Counted from the first letter of the stretch, positions 51,574 to 60,660 are shown. The stretch: DNA of 64,000 nucleotides from Lachnospiraceae bacterium UBA935 (GCA_002293525.1 DBDJ01000018.1:564-64563), one strand, 5' to 3'. Made by a program: numbers and translations. The notes: generated by a model not told the origin, from the sequence alone.

Positions 51574-51930
51574 GTGAAACATGTGGAAATGAGACGTGGA
51601 GATATATTTTATGCAGATTTACGACCGGTGGTCGGCTCTGAGCAGGGCGGGATCAGGCCGGTGCTGATCATCCAGAACGATGTAGGAAATAAACATAGTC
51701 CGACCGTCATCTGTGCGGCCATTACATCAAAAATGAACAAGGCTAAGCTGCCGACACACATAGAACTCAATGCCAGGCAGAACGAAATGGTCAAAGACTC
51801 GGTCATTTTACTGGAACAACTGCGGACTATCGATAAGAAACGGCTGAAAGACAAAGTATGCCACCTTGACAGTGACATCATGGAAAAAGTAAACAGAGGA
51901 CTGCTGATCAGTCTTGAGCTCAATACATAG
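51574..51930 (+). CDS. mazF: MazF/PemK-family endoribonuclease toxin
   Basis: Cleaves mRNA at short sequences to stop growth. The fold is clear from MRRGDIFYADLRPVVGSEQG, RPVLIIQNDVGNKHSPTVI, AAITSKMNKAKLPTHIEL and VILLEQLRTIDKKRL; the conserved Arg and Thr/Ser of the active site are in the RPV and TSK segments. It is nearly standard for Firmicutes EndoA/NdoA. GAAGGG points to GTG 51574; ATG 51589 would trim six residues. Its antitoxin partner (MazE, usually just upstream after alr) is not present: the 87 bp before it hold only a promoter. The partner may lie elsewhere, or the toxin is held by other means. Confidence 0.9.
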   Translation: MKHVEMRRGDIFYADLRPVVGSEQGGIRPVLIIQNDVGNKHSPTVICAAITSKMNKAKLPTHIELNARQNEMVKDSVILLEQLRTIDKKRLKDKVCHLDSDIMEKVNRGLLISLELNT

Positions 51931-51970
51931 AGAATATATGGGATTGTGCCAGCTCAAATAATTATGCCAG

Positions 51971-52008
51971 AAACCACTTTATTGGATCATGCTCTAAAGT
52001 GGTTTTTG
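51971..52008 (+). terminator. Terminator after mazF
   Basis: Perfect 11-bp stem AAACCACTTTA (51971-51981) with TAAAGTGGTTT (51995-52005), then TT. The rest of the 326-bp gap to the next gene shows no gene but a promoter at 52171. Confidence 0.85.
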
Positions 52009-52170
52009 TGTGATTTGCCATAGCTGACTGGCTACGCAGTCATCGTCAGATTACCCGGGCCTCATCGGCTCCGGTTCCGGCTCCCGAAAATAAGTTTCAT
52101 GAAAGCGGAGCTTCCTGAGACAGATGGCCATTCGGCCAATGATTTCTATATGCAATTCCTGATCGGAATC

Positions 52171-52199
52171 TTGACGGAACAGCGTCAAAATGATATAGT
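52171..52199 (+). promoter_or_regulatory. Promoter of the CNNM/CBS gene
   Basis: TTGACG (52171-52176), 17-bp spacer, TATAGT (52194-52199), 61 bp before the chosen start codon. Confidence 0.6.
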
Positions 52200-52259
52200 T
52201 TATGTGTTAAAATGCAGTTTAGCTGCATAAGCGCATCAGACATGCAGATGGGAGCAATG

Positions 52260-53567
52260 ATGAATGACGGTGGTATCACGGTCAGTTACGTGTTTTTCGG
52301 GGGACTTTTATTGTTGGAATCCTTCTTGTTTGGATTTGATTCCGGACTGAACGGACTGAGTTTCAAAGAAATATCAGAAAAAAGCGAAGAGGGAGACAAA
52401 AAAGCCCGCCGGCTGCGGGACATCCTGCTAAAGCCGCAGATATATAATAATACGTTCCAGCTGATTATTACGCTGATCCATTTGATTATGGGCGGATTTT
52501 TCCTGATCCGGGTGATCGCTTTTGGACGCCGGCTTGCATCTGTGCCGTCGCCGGTCATCCCGCTTCTCGCGACAGCAGGGCTGATGTATATCCTGCTGAC
52601 GTTCGGGATGCTGATTCCCAGGAAACTGGCGGCCAAAAAACCGGATCAATGGGCCTGGGCCGGGGTCAACGTAGTGACGGTCCTGATGATAATCCTGCGC
52701 CCGCTGACAGGACTGGTGGGGATTACCGCCAAAGGACTGTTATGGATTGCCGGGATCCGGGCCGATCAGGAAACCGAAGATGTCACCGAAGAAGGAATCA
52801 TCTCGATGGTCAATGAAGGCCAGGAACAGGGAGTCCTGCTGGATACGGAAGCGGAGATGATTACCAATATCATCGAATTCGGCGATAAAGTGGCCAAGGA
52901 TATTATGACCCAGCGCAAAAACATCCTGGCCATAGATAACCAGTCAACCTTGTCGGAAGCCGTGGACTATATGTTAAGCCAGAGTAAAAGCCGCTTTCCG
53001 GTATATGAGGATAATATCGACATGATCGCAGGCATCCTGCATCTGCGTGACGCTATGCGAGCCTATGCCAGTGAAGAATTGCGGGACAAGCCGATTGCCG
53101 CTATCGATGGGCCGGTAAGAGAGGCCGTCTTCATCCCGGAGACCAAGAAGCTCAGCGGTCTTTTCCAGTATATGCAGCAGGCCAAGACCCAGATGGTGAT
53201 TGTGATTGACGAATATGGGCAGACGGTCGGCCTGATCGCCATGGAAGACATCCTGGAGGAAATCGTCGGCAATATCATGGATGAATACGACGAAGACGAG
53301 GATTATATCGAAAGCACCGATAATCAGAACGAATACATCATTGAAGGGAAAACCCCTTTGGAAGAGCTGGAAGAATGGTTCGGGATCTCGTTCCACGAAG
53401 AAGAGTTTGAAACCCTCAACGGTTTCCTGATTTCCCGGATGGATAAGATACCGGATGAAGACGAGATGTTTGACATCGATGTCGACGGCTATAACTTCAA
53501 GATATTGACCGTGGAAAATAAAATGATTACCAGCGTCAAGTGCAGCCGGACGGCGCATGCGCAATAA
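52260..53567 (+). CDS. CNNM-type membrane protein with CBS pair and CorC/HlyC domain
   Basis: A hemolysin-like (HlyC/CorC, CNNM) protein probably moving Mg2+ or another cation. The N-terminal DUF21 membrane domain (three to four helices, about residues 5-160) is followed by a CBS pair (about 190-315; VAKDIMTQRKNILAIDNQ, SRFPVYEDNIDMIAGILHL, MVIVIDEYGQTVGLIAMED) and the CorC_HlyC domain (YIIEGKTPLEELEEWFG, DVDGYNFKILTVE) near the end. GGGAG is 5 bp before ATG 52260; in-frame ATG 52257 and 52212 are alternatives. An acidic stretch follows the CBS pair. It is followed by yebC after 19 bp, so they may be co-transcribed. Substrate is inferred from family only. Confidence 0.88.
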   Translation: MNDGGITVSYVFFGGLLLLESFLFGFDSGLNGLSFKEISEKSEEGDKKARRLRDILLKPQIYNNTFQLIITLIHLIMGGFFLIRVIAFGRRLASVPSPVIPLLATAGLMYILLTFGMLIPRKLAAKKPDQWAWAGVNVVTVLMIILRPLTGLVGITAKGLLWIAGIRADQETEDVTEEGIISMVNEGQEQGVLLDTEAEMITNIIEFGDKVAKDIMTQRKNILAIDNQSTLSEAVDYMLSQSKSRFPVYEDNIDMIAGILHLRDAMRAYASEELRDKPIAAIDGPVREAVFIPETKKLSGLFQYMQQAKTQMVIVIDEYGQTVGLIAMEDILEEIVGNIMDEYDEDEDYIESTDNQNEYIIEGKTPLEELEEWFGISFHEEEFETLNGFLISRMDKIPDEDEMFDIDVDGYNFKILTVENKMITSVKCSRTAHAQ

Positions 53568-53586
53568 TATAACAGGGAGGTTCATC

Positions 53587-54318
53587 ATGTCAGGGCATTC
53601 TAAGTTTGCGAATATCAAGCATAAGAAAGAAAGAAACGATGCGGCAAAAGGGAAAATATTTACGATTATCGGCAGGGAAATCGCCGTTGCCGTGAAAGAA
53701 GGCGGCCCCGACCCGCAGAACAACAGCAGGCTGGCACAGGTGATCGTGAAAGCCAAGGCCAATAATGTTCCCAATGACACCATTGACCGCGGCATCAAAA
53801 AAGCCGCCGGCGACAGCAACAGCGTAAATTATAAAGTGATCACTTACGAAGGCTACGGTCCTAACGGGATTGCCATTATCGTCGATGCCTTGACGGATAA
53901 TCAGAACCGCACGGCCGCCAATGTCAAGAATGCCTTTTCAAAGGGGAACGGCAATGTCGGGACACCGGGATGCGTCTCTTTTATGTTTGACAAAAAAGGC
54001 CAGCTCATTGTCGATAAAGAAGAATGCCGGATGTCAGCCGATGACCTGATGATGCTGGCTTTAGATGCCGGTGCCGAGGATTTTATGGATGAGGATGACT
54101 GTTATGAGATCCTGACCGATCCCGGGATATTTGACGAGGTACATAAAGAGCTGGTTTCCCAGGGTATATCTTTTGTTTCGGCAGAGGTTACCATGATACC
54201 GCAGAACTATGTGGAGCTGACGGATGAGACCGCTGTGAAGAACCTGAACAAGATCCTGGATCTGCTGGATGCGGATGACGACGTCCAGGCAGTGTACCAT
54301 AACTGGGAGGAAGCCTGA
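53587..54318 (+). CDS. yebC: YebC/PmpR-family protein
   Basis: Conserved protein first described as a DNA-binding regulator and more recently linked to ribosomes stalled on proline-rich sequences. The start SGHSKFANIKHKKERNDAAK is the universal family N terminus, followed by VIVKAKANNVPNDTIDRGIK, YEGYGPNGIAIIVDALTDN, FSKGNGNVG and the acidic C-terminal domain. ATG 53587 is set by GGGAGG; the frame is open upstream without SD. At 243 residues it is complete. It follows the CNNM-type gene closely. Tandem repeats follow in the gap before metY. Confidence 0.94.
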   Translation: MSGHSKFANIKHKKERNDAAKGKIFTIIGREIAVAVKEGGPDPQNNSRLAQVIVKAKANNVPNDTIDRGIKKAAGDSNSVNYKVITYEGYGPNGIAIIVDALTDNQNRTAANVKNAFSKGNGNVGTPGCVSFMFDKKGQLIVDKEECRMSADDLMMLALDAGAEDFMDEDDCYEILTDPGIFDEVHKELVSQGISFVSAEVTMIPQNYVELTDETAVKNLNKILDLLDADDDVQAVYHNWEEA

Positions 54319-54336
54319 CTTCTAGGTTTCTTAAAA

Positions 54337-54414
54337 ACTTACATACAAACAGACTTACATACAAACAGACTTACATACAAACAGACTTACATGAAACAGA
54401 CTTACATGCAAAAG
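54337..54414 (+). repeat. 16-bp tandem repeat between yebC and metY
   Basis: ACTTACATACAAACAG is repeated exactly at 54337-54352, 54353-54368 and 54369-54384, followed by two shorter variants to 54414. It fills much of the 179-bp gap. No terminator or S-adenosylmethionine riboswitch was seen before metY. Confidence 0.9.
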
Positions 54415-54497
54415 AATTACACACGAAAAACTTACCTGCGAAAAATCATACAAAAACTTTTATACAAACAGAGACTAACATTGACAAGGAGAAGAGG

Positions 54498-55763
54498 ATG
54501 AAAAAAGAAACGATATGCATACAAGGGGGATGGCAGCCAGGAAACGGAGAACCGCGGGTGCTCCCGATCTATCAGAGTACCACGTTTAAGTATTCCAGTT
54601 CTGAAGATATGGGGAAACTGTTTGCGCTGGAAGCATCCGGGTATTTTTATACCAGGCTGCAGAATCCGACGAATGATGTTGTGGCACAGAAGATTTGTGA
54701 CCTGGAAGGCGGGGTGGCGGCGATGCTGACAGCTTCCGGTCAGGCGGCTAACTACTATGCCGTTTTTAATATCTGCGAGGCCGGTGACCATATCGTCATG
54801 TCTAGTACAGTGTATGGCGGGACCTTCAACCTGATTACCGTTACGATGAAGAAAATGGGAATCTCCTGCACCGTAGTTGACCCTGAAGCCAGTTTTGAAG
54901 AGTTATGCGAGGCGTTTCAGGAAAATACCAAATGCGTCATGGCAGAAACGATTGCCAATCCGGCGATGGTAGTGATAGACATCGAGAAGTTTGCCAAAGC
55001 GGCGCATGAGCATCATGTCCCGCTGATTATTGACAATACCTTTGCGACCCCGGTCAACTGCAGCCCATTCCAGTGGGGGGCGGATATCGTGACGCATTCG
55101 ACCACCAAGTATATGGACGGCCATGCCATGAGCCTGGGCGGAGCCATAGTGGATTCCGGCAATTTTGATTTCGGGAAATATCCGGATAAGTTTCCGGGGC
55201 TCTGTACTCCGGATGACACCTATCATGGGGTAGTCTATACCGAAAAATTTGGCAAAGGTGCCTATATAACCAAGGCTACGGTACAGCTGATGCGTGACTT
55301 GGGTTCCGCTCAGTCGCCCCAGAATGCCTTTTTACTGAACGTCGGCCTGGAGACCTTACATCTGCGGATGGAGCGTCACTGTGCCAATGCCCAGGCCGTA
55401 GCCGAATATCTGGAGCAGCATGACAAGGTGGCCTGGGTGAACTATCCCGGCCTTCCCAGCAACCGCTATTATGCCCTTGCTCAGAAATATATGCCCCGGG
55501 GCACCTGTGGCGTCATTTCTTTCGGTTTGAAATCAGGCCGGGAAGGGGCAGAGGAAATGATGGAGCACTTAAAGCTGGCAGCGATTGTGACCCACGTCGC
55601 GGACGCCAGGACCTGTGTGCTGCATCCGGCCAGCCATACCCACCGGCAGATGAATGAAGAACAACTTAAGGAAGCCGGAGTCGCACCGGAGATGATCCGC
55701 CTTTCGGTAGGAATCGAGCATATCGATGACATCATAGCGGATCTGGAGCAGGCCTTGTCATAA
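54498..55763 (+). CDS. metY: O-acetylhomoserine sulfhydrylase (MetY-type Cys/Met PLP enzyme)
   Basis: PLP enzyme joining O-acetylhomoserine and sulfide to homocysteine. At 421 residues it fits the MetY group, longer than MetB or MetC. PLP-related motifs are YFYTRLQNPTNDVVAQKI, TASGQAANYYAVF, MSSTVYGGTFNL, IIDNTFATPVN and the internal aldimine Lys in VTHSTTKYMDGH; the C-terminal RTCVLHPASHTHRQM and IRLSVGIEHIDD are conserved as well. Methionine gamma-lyase is a related alternative, but the GKYPDKFPGLCTPD insert region is typical of MetY. An AAGGAG SD precedes the ATG. It is not in an obvious Met operon. Confidence 0.9.
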   Translation: MKKETICIQGGWQPGNGEPRVLPIYQSTTFKYSSSEDMGKLFALEASGYFYTRLQNPTNDVVAQKICDLEGGVAAMLTASGQAANYYAVFNICEAGDHIVMSSTVYGGTFNLITVTMKKMGISCTVVDPEASFEELCEAFQENTKCVMAETIANPAMVVIDIEKFAKAAHEHHVPLIIDNTFATPVNCSPFQWGADIVTHSTTKYMDGHAMSLGGAIVDSGNFDFGKYPDKFPGLCTPDDTYHGVVYTEKFGKGAYITKATVQLMRDLGSAQSPQNAFLLNVGLETLHLRMERHCANAQAVAEYLEQHDKVAWVNYPGLPSNRYYALAQKYMPRGTCGVISFGLKSGREGAEEMMEHLKLAAIVTHVADARTCVLHPASHTHRQMNEEQLKEAGVAPEMIRLSVGIEHIDDIIADLEQALS

Positions 55764-55877
55764 TTGCTCAGAACCGCATAATCTAAAGTTTTTAGATGAT
55801 ACTGATTGAAACTAGTTGATACTGATTAGAAACAATAAGATACCATTCAGAGCACAGAAGGGTTGGCAGATGGGATA

Positions 55878-57971
55878 ATGGAAGAAAAGACCAAAAAATT
55901 ACCGTTTAAGTATATGTGGTGGTTTTTGTTCTCCGCATATGTGGTTTATTTCATAGTACGTGCTGCTGGGCAGATGGGCGACTATTTTGTGGTAGTCGAC
56001 ACGATGCTTAAGCAGGGCATATTTATCGGTCTTTCACTGCTTATTATGGCTATCTGCGGCCTGCTGGCTTATCTGGCCGGCCGGGTGCTGCGCCATATGA
56101 AGCCAGGCCGGCTTTTCAGAACGCTGACAGAGCTTCTGTTCTGGCTTGTTACAGGCAGCCTGTCAGCCCTACGTTTTTGGGAAGGCCTTCCCCGTCTGAC
56201 CGGTGACTTGACTTTGCTGCAAAATGCCCTGATCCAAACCGGCGTAAGCAGCAGGGAAGTCTTGTCGGACACCGCGGCGCTTTACGTGGATCTGCTCTCG
56301 TTACTGTTTTCCTTTCTAGGCAACAAAGAAAGCGTCATAATCTATATCCAGTTCGTGATCCAGATCGTTACGATGATGATTCTTTATGTTGCCGTAAGGA
56401 TTTTATGCGGCAGGATTGCTGCTTATACGACAGTGCTTATGATTGCCGTTTCTGCCCGTTGGATAGAAGCAGCATCCTCTTTACAGGCGGAAGTGATATA
56501 TATGCTGTTATGGAGCATGATGCTGCTGTTTTTTGCTTTTCTGTTTCGTTTGCTGGCTACCGGAACCGGGCTGGTGGGGAAAATGCAGAATGTTTTTATC
56601 TTGATATCGGGGATTTTATGCGGCATGCTGATTTACTATGATTTGCTGGGCCTATTATTATTACCGCTCGGAATCTATTTTATTTCCCTTGCCAATCGCC
56701 TAAAACGGCCGCTGTTTTTATTGCTCAAAACCGTTGTTCTGGCTGGCGGTTCTGTTCTTGGCTGGCTGGTTCTGATACTCAGGGAAACATTTGAAAAGCA
56801 GACAGCCCTGCTGGACAGTATGAGCCGATGGAGCAGCCGCTACAAAATCCGCCTTGCTCCTACAGCCGTCATACCGGAAGAACATCTTTTATTACTTGCC
56901 ATTATGATCATGTTTGCTTTATTTTTATCCATTTCTTTTTGGTTGAAAGAGAGACAGTCCGCTTCAGTTTGGATTTTCGCTATGCTGCTGTTATGCGTAG
57001 CTGTCCCGTCGCTGAATTCCGTGATTTTGGACAGCCGGATGTGGATTACCTTGATCTGGGCCATCCTAGCCGGCGAAGGCCTGCAAAAGACGGTTAGAGC
57101 CGGCATGACCGTTCCTGCGAAATCGCCCAAGGACACAAATACCGCAGAGCATTCCGCTGTCATTGAATCATCGGGCGAGAGGGCCGGCCATGTGCCGGGC
57201 CAGACGGCGGCGGATAACGTACCGACAGAAATAGTCAAAAAGCAGGCCTTATTTGAGCAGCTGAAAACTCCGGATGCCCCGGACGCTGTCATAGACGAAC
57301 CAGACACGGTTCTCAGTAAACAATACAGCGACATTCCCGAAGAAAACAATAAGATACCGTTGAACCTGGATGTGGATAAAGAGAGCGTATTTGAAAAGAT
57401 CAGTGAGACAGATACGTTGCCGGCCAGTGTTGTCAGTTCCGACATGGCGGAAGAAGTGAAAGAAAAAAACATCGGGAAGGAGAAAAACGTAGAAAATGCC
57501 CCAATAGTCAATGAGAAAAATATAAAAGAGAAAAAGATAAGAGAGAAAAAAATAAAAGAGAATAATATAAAAGAAAAGAAGATAAGAGAAAAGAAGATAA
57601 GAGAGAAAAAAATAAAAGAGAAGAAGACAAAAGGTGAAAATAGCACTCCGAGCAGCAATGACGAGAGCAATATCGAGAGTAAAAATAGAGTGAGCAGAAA
57701 TACTGAGAGAAGAAACACCGAGAGCAAAAATACCGAGAATAGATATAGCGAGAGTAGACGTAACGGATCCCCCGCAAAAATGACAGAAGCAGCCCAAAAA
57801 GCGGAAGAATCCCGATATGACACCTCCAGCAATGTCAAATATATCGACAACCCGCTCCCCCTGCCGCCTAAGCCGGTCAAGAAAGGGATGCGCTATCCCT
57901 TAAAAATCGGTGACAGCCAAATGCATTATGATTATGAAGTAAAACCAGATGATGATTATGACATAGAATAA
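55878..57971 (+). CDS. Multi-pass membrane protein with long repetitive charged tail
   Basis: 697 residues. The first 400 hold about ten hydrophobic segments (for example ILYVAVRILCGRIAAYTTVL, LWSMMLLFFAFLFRLL) in the style of a GT-C glycosyltransferase or O-mannosyl-like protein, but I could not place a catalytic motif, so no function is given. From about residue 415 the protein is hydrophilic: an acidic linker, then about nine 5-residue units such as IKEKK and IREKK (DNA 57520-57630), then Asn/Thr/Glu/Arg units (TESKN, TENRY), and a short end with PLPPKPVKKG. ATG 55878 was chosen over TTG 55863, which lies too near the SD. Frame intact. The tail resembles the RnfE tail in style. Confidence 0.7.
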   Translation: MEEKTKKLPFKYMWWFLFSAYVVYFIVRAAGQMGDYFVVVDTMLKQGIFIGLSLLIMAICGLLAYLAGRVLRHMKPGRLFRTLTELLFWLVTGSLSALRFWEGLPRLTGDLTLLQNALIQTGVSSREVLSDTAALYVDLLSLLFSFLGNKESVIIYIQFVIQIVTMMILYVAVRILCGRIAAYTTVLMIAVSARWIEAASSLQAEVIYMLLWSMMLLFFAFLFRLLATGTGLVGKMQNVFILISGILCGMLIYYDLLGLLLLPLGIYFISLANRLKRPLFLLLKTVVLAGGSVLGWLVLILRETFEKQTALLDSMSRWSSRYKIRLAPTAVIPEEHLLLLAIMIMFALFLSISFWLKERQSASVWIFAMLLLCVAVPSLNSVILDSRMWITLIWAILAGEGLQKTVRAGMTVPAKSPKDTNTAEHSAVIESSGERAGHVPGQTAADNVPTEIVKKQALFEQLKTPDAPDAVIDEPDTVLSKQYSDIPEENNKIPLNLDVDKESVFEKISETDTLPASVVSSDMAEEVKEKNIGKEKNVENAPIVNEKNIKEKKIREKKIKENNIKEKKIREKKIREKKIKEKKTKGENSTPSSNDESNIESKNRVSRNTERRNTESKNTENRYSESRRNGSPAKMTEAAQKAEESRYDTSSNVKYIDNPLPLPPKPVKKGMRYPLKIGDSQMHYDYEVKPDDDYDIE
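57520..57632 (+). repeat. 15-bp in-frame tandem repeat, Lys/Glu tail
   Basis: About nine copies of a purine-rich 15-bp unit near ATAAAAGAGAAGAAG/ATAAGAGAGAAAAAG, encoding IKEKK and IREKK. Strong purine asymmetry makes long false frames on the opposite strand. Confidence 0.85.
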
Positions 57972-58127
57972 CAATGTGCGTGTGCCGTGTGTCACGGATA
58001 ATACAAATAAAATATAAGATTGTGTAAATATGTTTCATTTTTTCTCCAATATAATGATAGTAATCAAAAACAAGGCATCCGCTAATGTCAGCGGAATGTA
58101 CCAAAAGTACTTTTTAGGAGGAACATT

Positions 58128-59237
58128 ATGGGTAATGAACAATGCGGAAAAATCGAAGAGGCGATTCAGAATCTATCTTTTGCAGGCGCTCCGGTCAGCT
58201 GGGAGCGGTATGGAAGCGGTCACATTAACGACACATTCCGCTTAATCTGTAAGGACGGTGAAAAAGACCGGCAGTACATCCTGCAAAGAATCAATCATCA
58301 TGTATTCAAAGACCCGGTGTCCCTGATGGCCAATATCGCCGGTGTAACCGCCTTTCTCCGCGAAAAGATCGAAGCTTCCGGTGGGGATTCCGAGCGGGAG
58401 ACCCTCAACATCATCAAAGCCAAGGACGGAAAAGACTATTATCAGGACAGCGACGGTAATACCTGGCGGGGCTACTATTTTATCGAAGGCGCCCTGACCT
58501 ATGACCAGGCCCGCAGCCCGGAGGATCTGTACCAAAGTGGGAAAGCTTTCGGGGAATTCAAGCGTCTACTGGCTGAATACCCGGCCGACCGGCTGACCGA
58601 GACGATACCGAATTTTCACAACACACCAGTACGCATGAACAATTTTAAGCAGGCAGTGGCTGAAGATGTGAAAAACCGCGCCCAGCTGGTAAAGGAAGAA
58701 ATTGCTTTTGCGCTGGAACGGGAAGCCGAGTGCGGCACTTTGATCCAGATGTTGCAAGAAGGCCGCCTGCCGCTCTGTGTCACGCACAACGATACCAAAC
58801 TGAATAACATTATGCTGGATGACCAGACCGGAGAAGCCGTCTGCGTAATCGACCTCGATACCATTATGCCAGGGCTATCCCTCTTTGATTACGGCGACGC
58901 CATCCGCTTCGGTGCCAATACCGCCAAAGAGGACGAGACCGATCTTTCCAAAGTATCGCTTTCCCTTCCCCTGTTTAACATGTATACGCGAGGATACATA
59001 GAAGGGTGCCGGGAAAGCATAACGCCGGAAGAAAGGGAAATGCTGCCGATGGGTGCCAAGCTTATGACCCTGGAATGCGGGATCCGTTTTCTGGCGGATT
59101 ATTTGCAGGGCGATATTTATTTCCATACGGCACGCGAGAACCATAATCTTGACCGGGCCAGGACTCAGTTTGCGCTGGTTGCCGACATGGAAACCAAATG
59201 GGAAGAAATGAAATTTATCGTTCAAAAATATAAGTGA
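58128..59237 (+). CDS. N-acetylhexosamine 1-kinase-like phosphotransferase
   Basis: An APH/choline-kinase-fold enzyme closely resembling bifidobacterial NahK, which phosphorylates GlcNAc or GalNAc at C1. The N-terminal lobe has GSGHINDTFRL and YILQRINHHVF; the catalytic loop VTHNDTKLNNIMLDD (Asp and Asn) and metal loop CVIDLDTIMPGLSLFDYGDAIRFG are intact and characteristic of the NahK group. 369 residues is right. TAGGAGGA is the SD. It meets head-on, 0 bp apart, an AraC-type regulator. No lacto-N-biose phosphorylase is in the window, but the chitinase genes could supply GlcNAc units. Substrate by family similarity. Confidence 0.85.
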   Translation: MGNEQCGKIEEAIQNLSFAGAPVSWERYGSGHINDTFRLICKDGEKDRQYILQRINHHVFKDPVSLMANIAGVTAFLREKIEASGGDSERETLNIIKAKDGKDYYQDSDGNTWRGYYFIEGALTYDQARSPEDLYQSGKAFGEFKRLLAEYPADRLTETIPNFHNTPVRMNNFKQAVAEDVKNRAQLVKEEIAFALEREAECGTLIQMLQEGRLPLCVTHNDTKLNNIMLDDQTGEAVCVIDLDTIMPGLSLFDYGDAIRFGANTAKEDETDLSKVSLSLPLFNMYTRGYIEGCRESITPEEREMLPMGAKLMTLECGIRFLADYLQGDIYFHTARENHNLDRARTQFALVADMETKWEEMKFIVQKYK

Positions 59238-60125
59238 TCAAAGATATAAATAATCGGCAATTTTTTTCACCGAATCAGCATATTCGGATGGACTCATTCC
59301 CGTCAGTTGTTTAAACTGGCGGGAAAAATAATGCACCGAAGTATAGCCAAGGTAACCGGCAATCTGGGTAAAATTAAGATCATTGTTGCGGATCAGCTGT
59401 TTAGCCGTCTCAATTTTCAGCCGGTTGAAATAGGTGATCACGCCGCATCCCGACCTTTCCCGGAACATCTTTTTCAACTGTGAAGTGCTGATCAAATTGT
59501 CCCGGCTGATCTGCTCAATGGTCAGCCGGCTGTCAATATGCTCTTCCAGATAGCGGTCAATATTCTGATCGGCGGTCTTGAGCGGAGCCGTATTCTTCCC
59601 GGCCGCTTCCTTAACGGGTAAAATATGGCGGACTACCTGAATCAAAAGCTGTTCCAGATAAATCTTGATCATCTGCTCCGCGCCGAAAACCCCCTGTTCC
59701 TGGCGCACCAGCTTTTCCTGTCCGGGGTCGTCAAGTCGCCCCGCAAAGCCCTGGCGGGCTTCCGCGATAATATGCGCCAGAAGCTCCTGGCCATCCCGGC
59801 CAACCGAAACGATCCTTTCCTTAAAATACTTCATGGAAGGCGACTGACAGACCAATCCGATCACCACCAGATTAGGAGCCGTCTGCCCATTGGCCATCAC
59901 GCTGTGAAACTCATTAGGCTGGTGGAAGATCATCTCGGTTTTTTTCAGGGTTATCCGCTCTTTATTAGCCATCACGTCCACTTCACCCTTATCAACATAC
60001 AATAGCTCCCAGAAATCATGTGATTCTCCGGGAAAACAAAAATCGCTCATATATTCAAAATAATGGATGCTGATGATTTTCTTAATGATGATTTCTTCCG
60101 TCAGCTCTGTAAACTGATATTTCAC
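59238..60125 (-). CDS. AraC-family transcriptional regulator
   Basis: A cupin-like sensor domain (about residues 20-110; FWELLYVDKGEVDVMANKE, IFHQPNEFHSVMANG) and two C-terminal HTH motifs (about 190-290; LTIEQISRDNLISTSQLKKM and FTQIAGYLGYTSVHYFSRQF) in the standard AraC arrangement. The cupin His/Gln residues HQPNEFH would bind a sugar-like ligand. It lies tail to tail with the NahK-like gene. AraC regulators next to sugar genes often control them, so regulation of hexosamine use is likely but not shown. Confidence 0.88.
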   Translation of the reverse strand: MKYQFTELTEEIIIKKIISIHYFEYMSDFCFPGESHDFWELLYVDKGEVDVMANKERITLKKTEMIFHQPNEFHSVMANGQTAPNLVVIGLVCQSPSMKYFKERIVSVGRDGQELLAHIIAEARQGFAGRLDDPGQEKLVRQEQGVFGAEQMIKIYLEQLLIQVVRHILPVKEAAGKNTAPLKTADQNIDRYLEEHIDSRLTIEQISRDNLISTSQLKKMFRERSGCGVITYFNRLKIETAKQLIRNNDLNFTQIAGYLGYTSVHYFSRQFKQLTGMSPSEYADSVKKIADYLYL

Positions 60126-60207
60126 TCTCAGTCCTCCGGTTTATCTTAGGATTATCACTTTGATTTCAACTAGGGTATGACAGCGGCAACTCGGTATTTC
60201 CATCCCC

Positions 60208-60660
60208 TTACGCGTCATAAAGATGCGTAATAAATCCGTACGAGCCATTAACAGGATCAATAAGCGGAACTTCATATCCATCATACAGCAAGGTGAAATT
60301 ATACTCTTGGCGAGAGATCCCCCCCACGCCTTGTACTAAATTAGAATAAATCATCAGGCTGATATCGGTGTCAGCGATGTAACAACGTTCCCCCCCTTCG
60401 GCTTGATACCACAGATCAATTTTGTACATGGAATCGTAATCACTGCCGGAAGGAATATTATGCACCTCAGCCAATACCCTGAGCGGATTCTCGCGGTGGG
60501 GAGCCAGTCTCAGGAACACTTTTAGATTCTTTCCGTAACAATAGGTGGACAAAGGCACACCCGTACCGCGAAAAGTGTGGCGGCTGTTAACGACTTCTTT
60601 CTCATAGCTTATTTCGATAGTGTCACCTTCGTTTGAAGCAAGCCTAGCAATATGTACCAT
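60208..60660 (-). CDS. Protein of unknown function, 150 residues, beta-rich
   Basis: No family recognised. The product has no signal or membrane segment, and alternates short hydrophobic strands (YCYGKNLKVFLRLAP, VLAEVHNIP, IDLWYQAEGGERCYI, YNFTLLYDGYEVPLI), suggesting a beta-sandwich or barrel. It begins MVHIARLASNEGDTIEIS behind a perfect AAGGAGG, and ends ITHLYDA. The two Cys are unpaired. It stands alone 82 bp from the start of the AraC gene on the same strand, so it may precede araC in one transcript. Upstream there is a 700-bp region holding a decayed mobilisation gene. Confidence 0.6.
   Translation of the reverse strand: MVHIARLASNEGDTIEISYEKEVVNSRHTFRGTGVPLSTYCYGKNLKVFLRLAPHRENPLRVLAEVHNIPSGSDYDSMYKIDLWYQAEGGERCYIADTDISLMIYSNLVQGVGGISRQEYNFTLLYDGYEVPLIDPVNGSYGFITHLYDA

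Noticed and set aside
54337..54414. Possible CRISPR array
   Set aside because: Repeats are directly adjacent, without spacers, and no cas gene is present. The same holds for 62191-62274, 43801-43887 and 36400-36453.
54319..54497. S-adenosylmethionine riboswitch or T-box before metY
   Set aside because: The leader is filled by tandem repeats; no conserved helices or T-box sequence is visible.
56840..57880. Long minus-strand frames opposite the Lys/Glu tail
   Set aside because: Produced by the purine-rich repeats on the plus strand; Phe/Ser/Leu repeats without SD or family.
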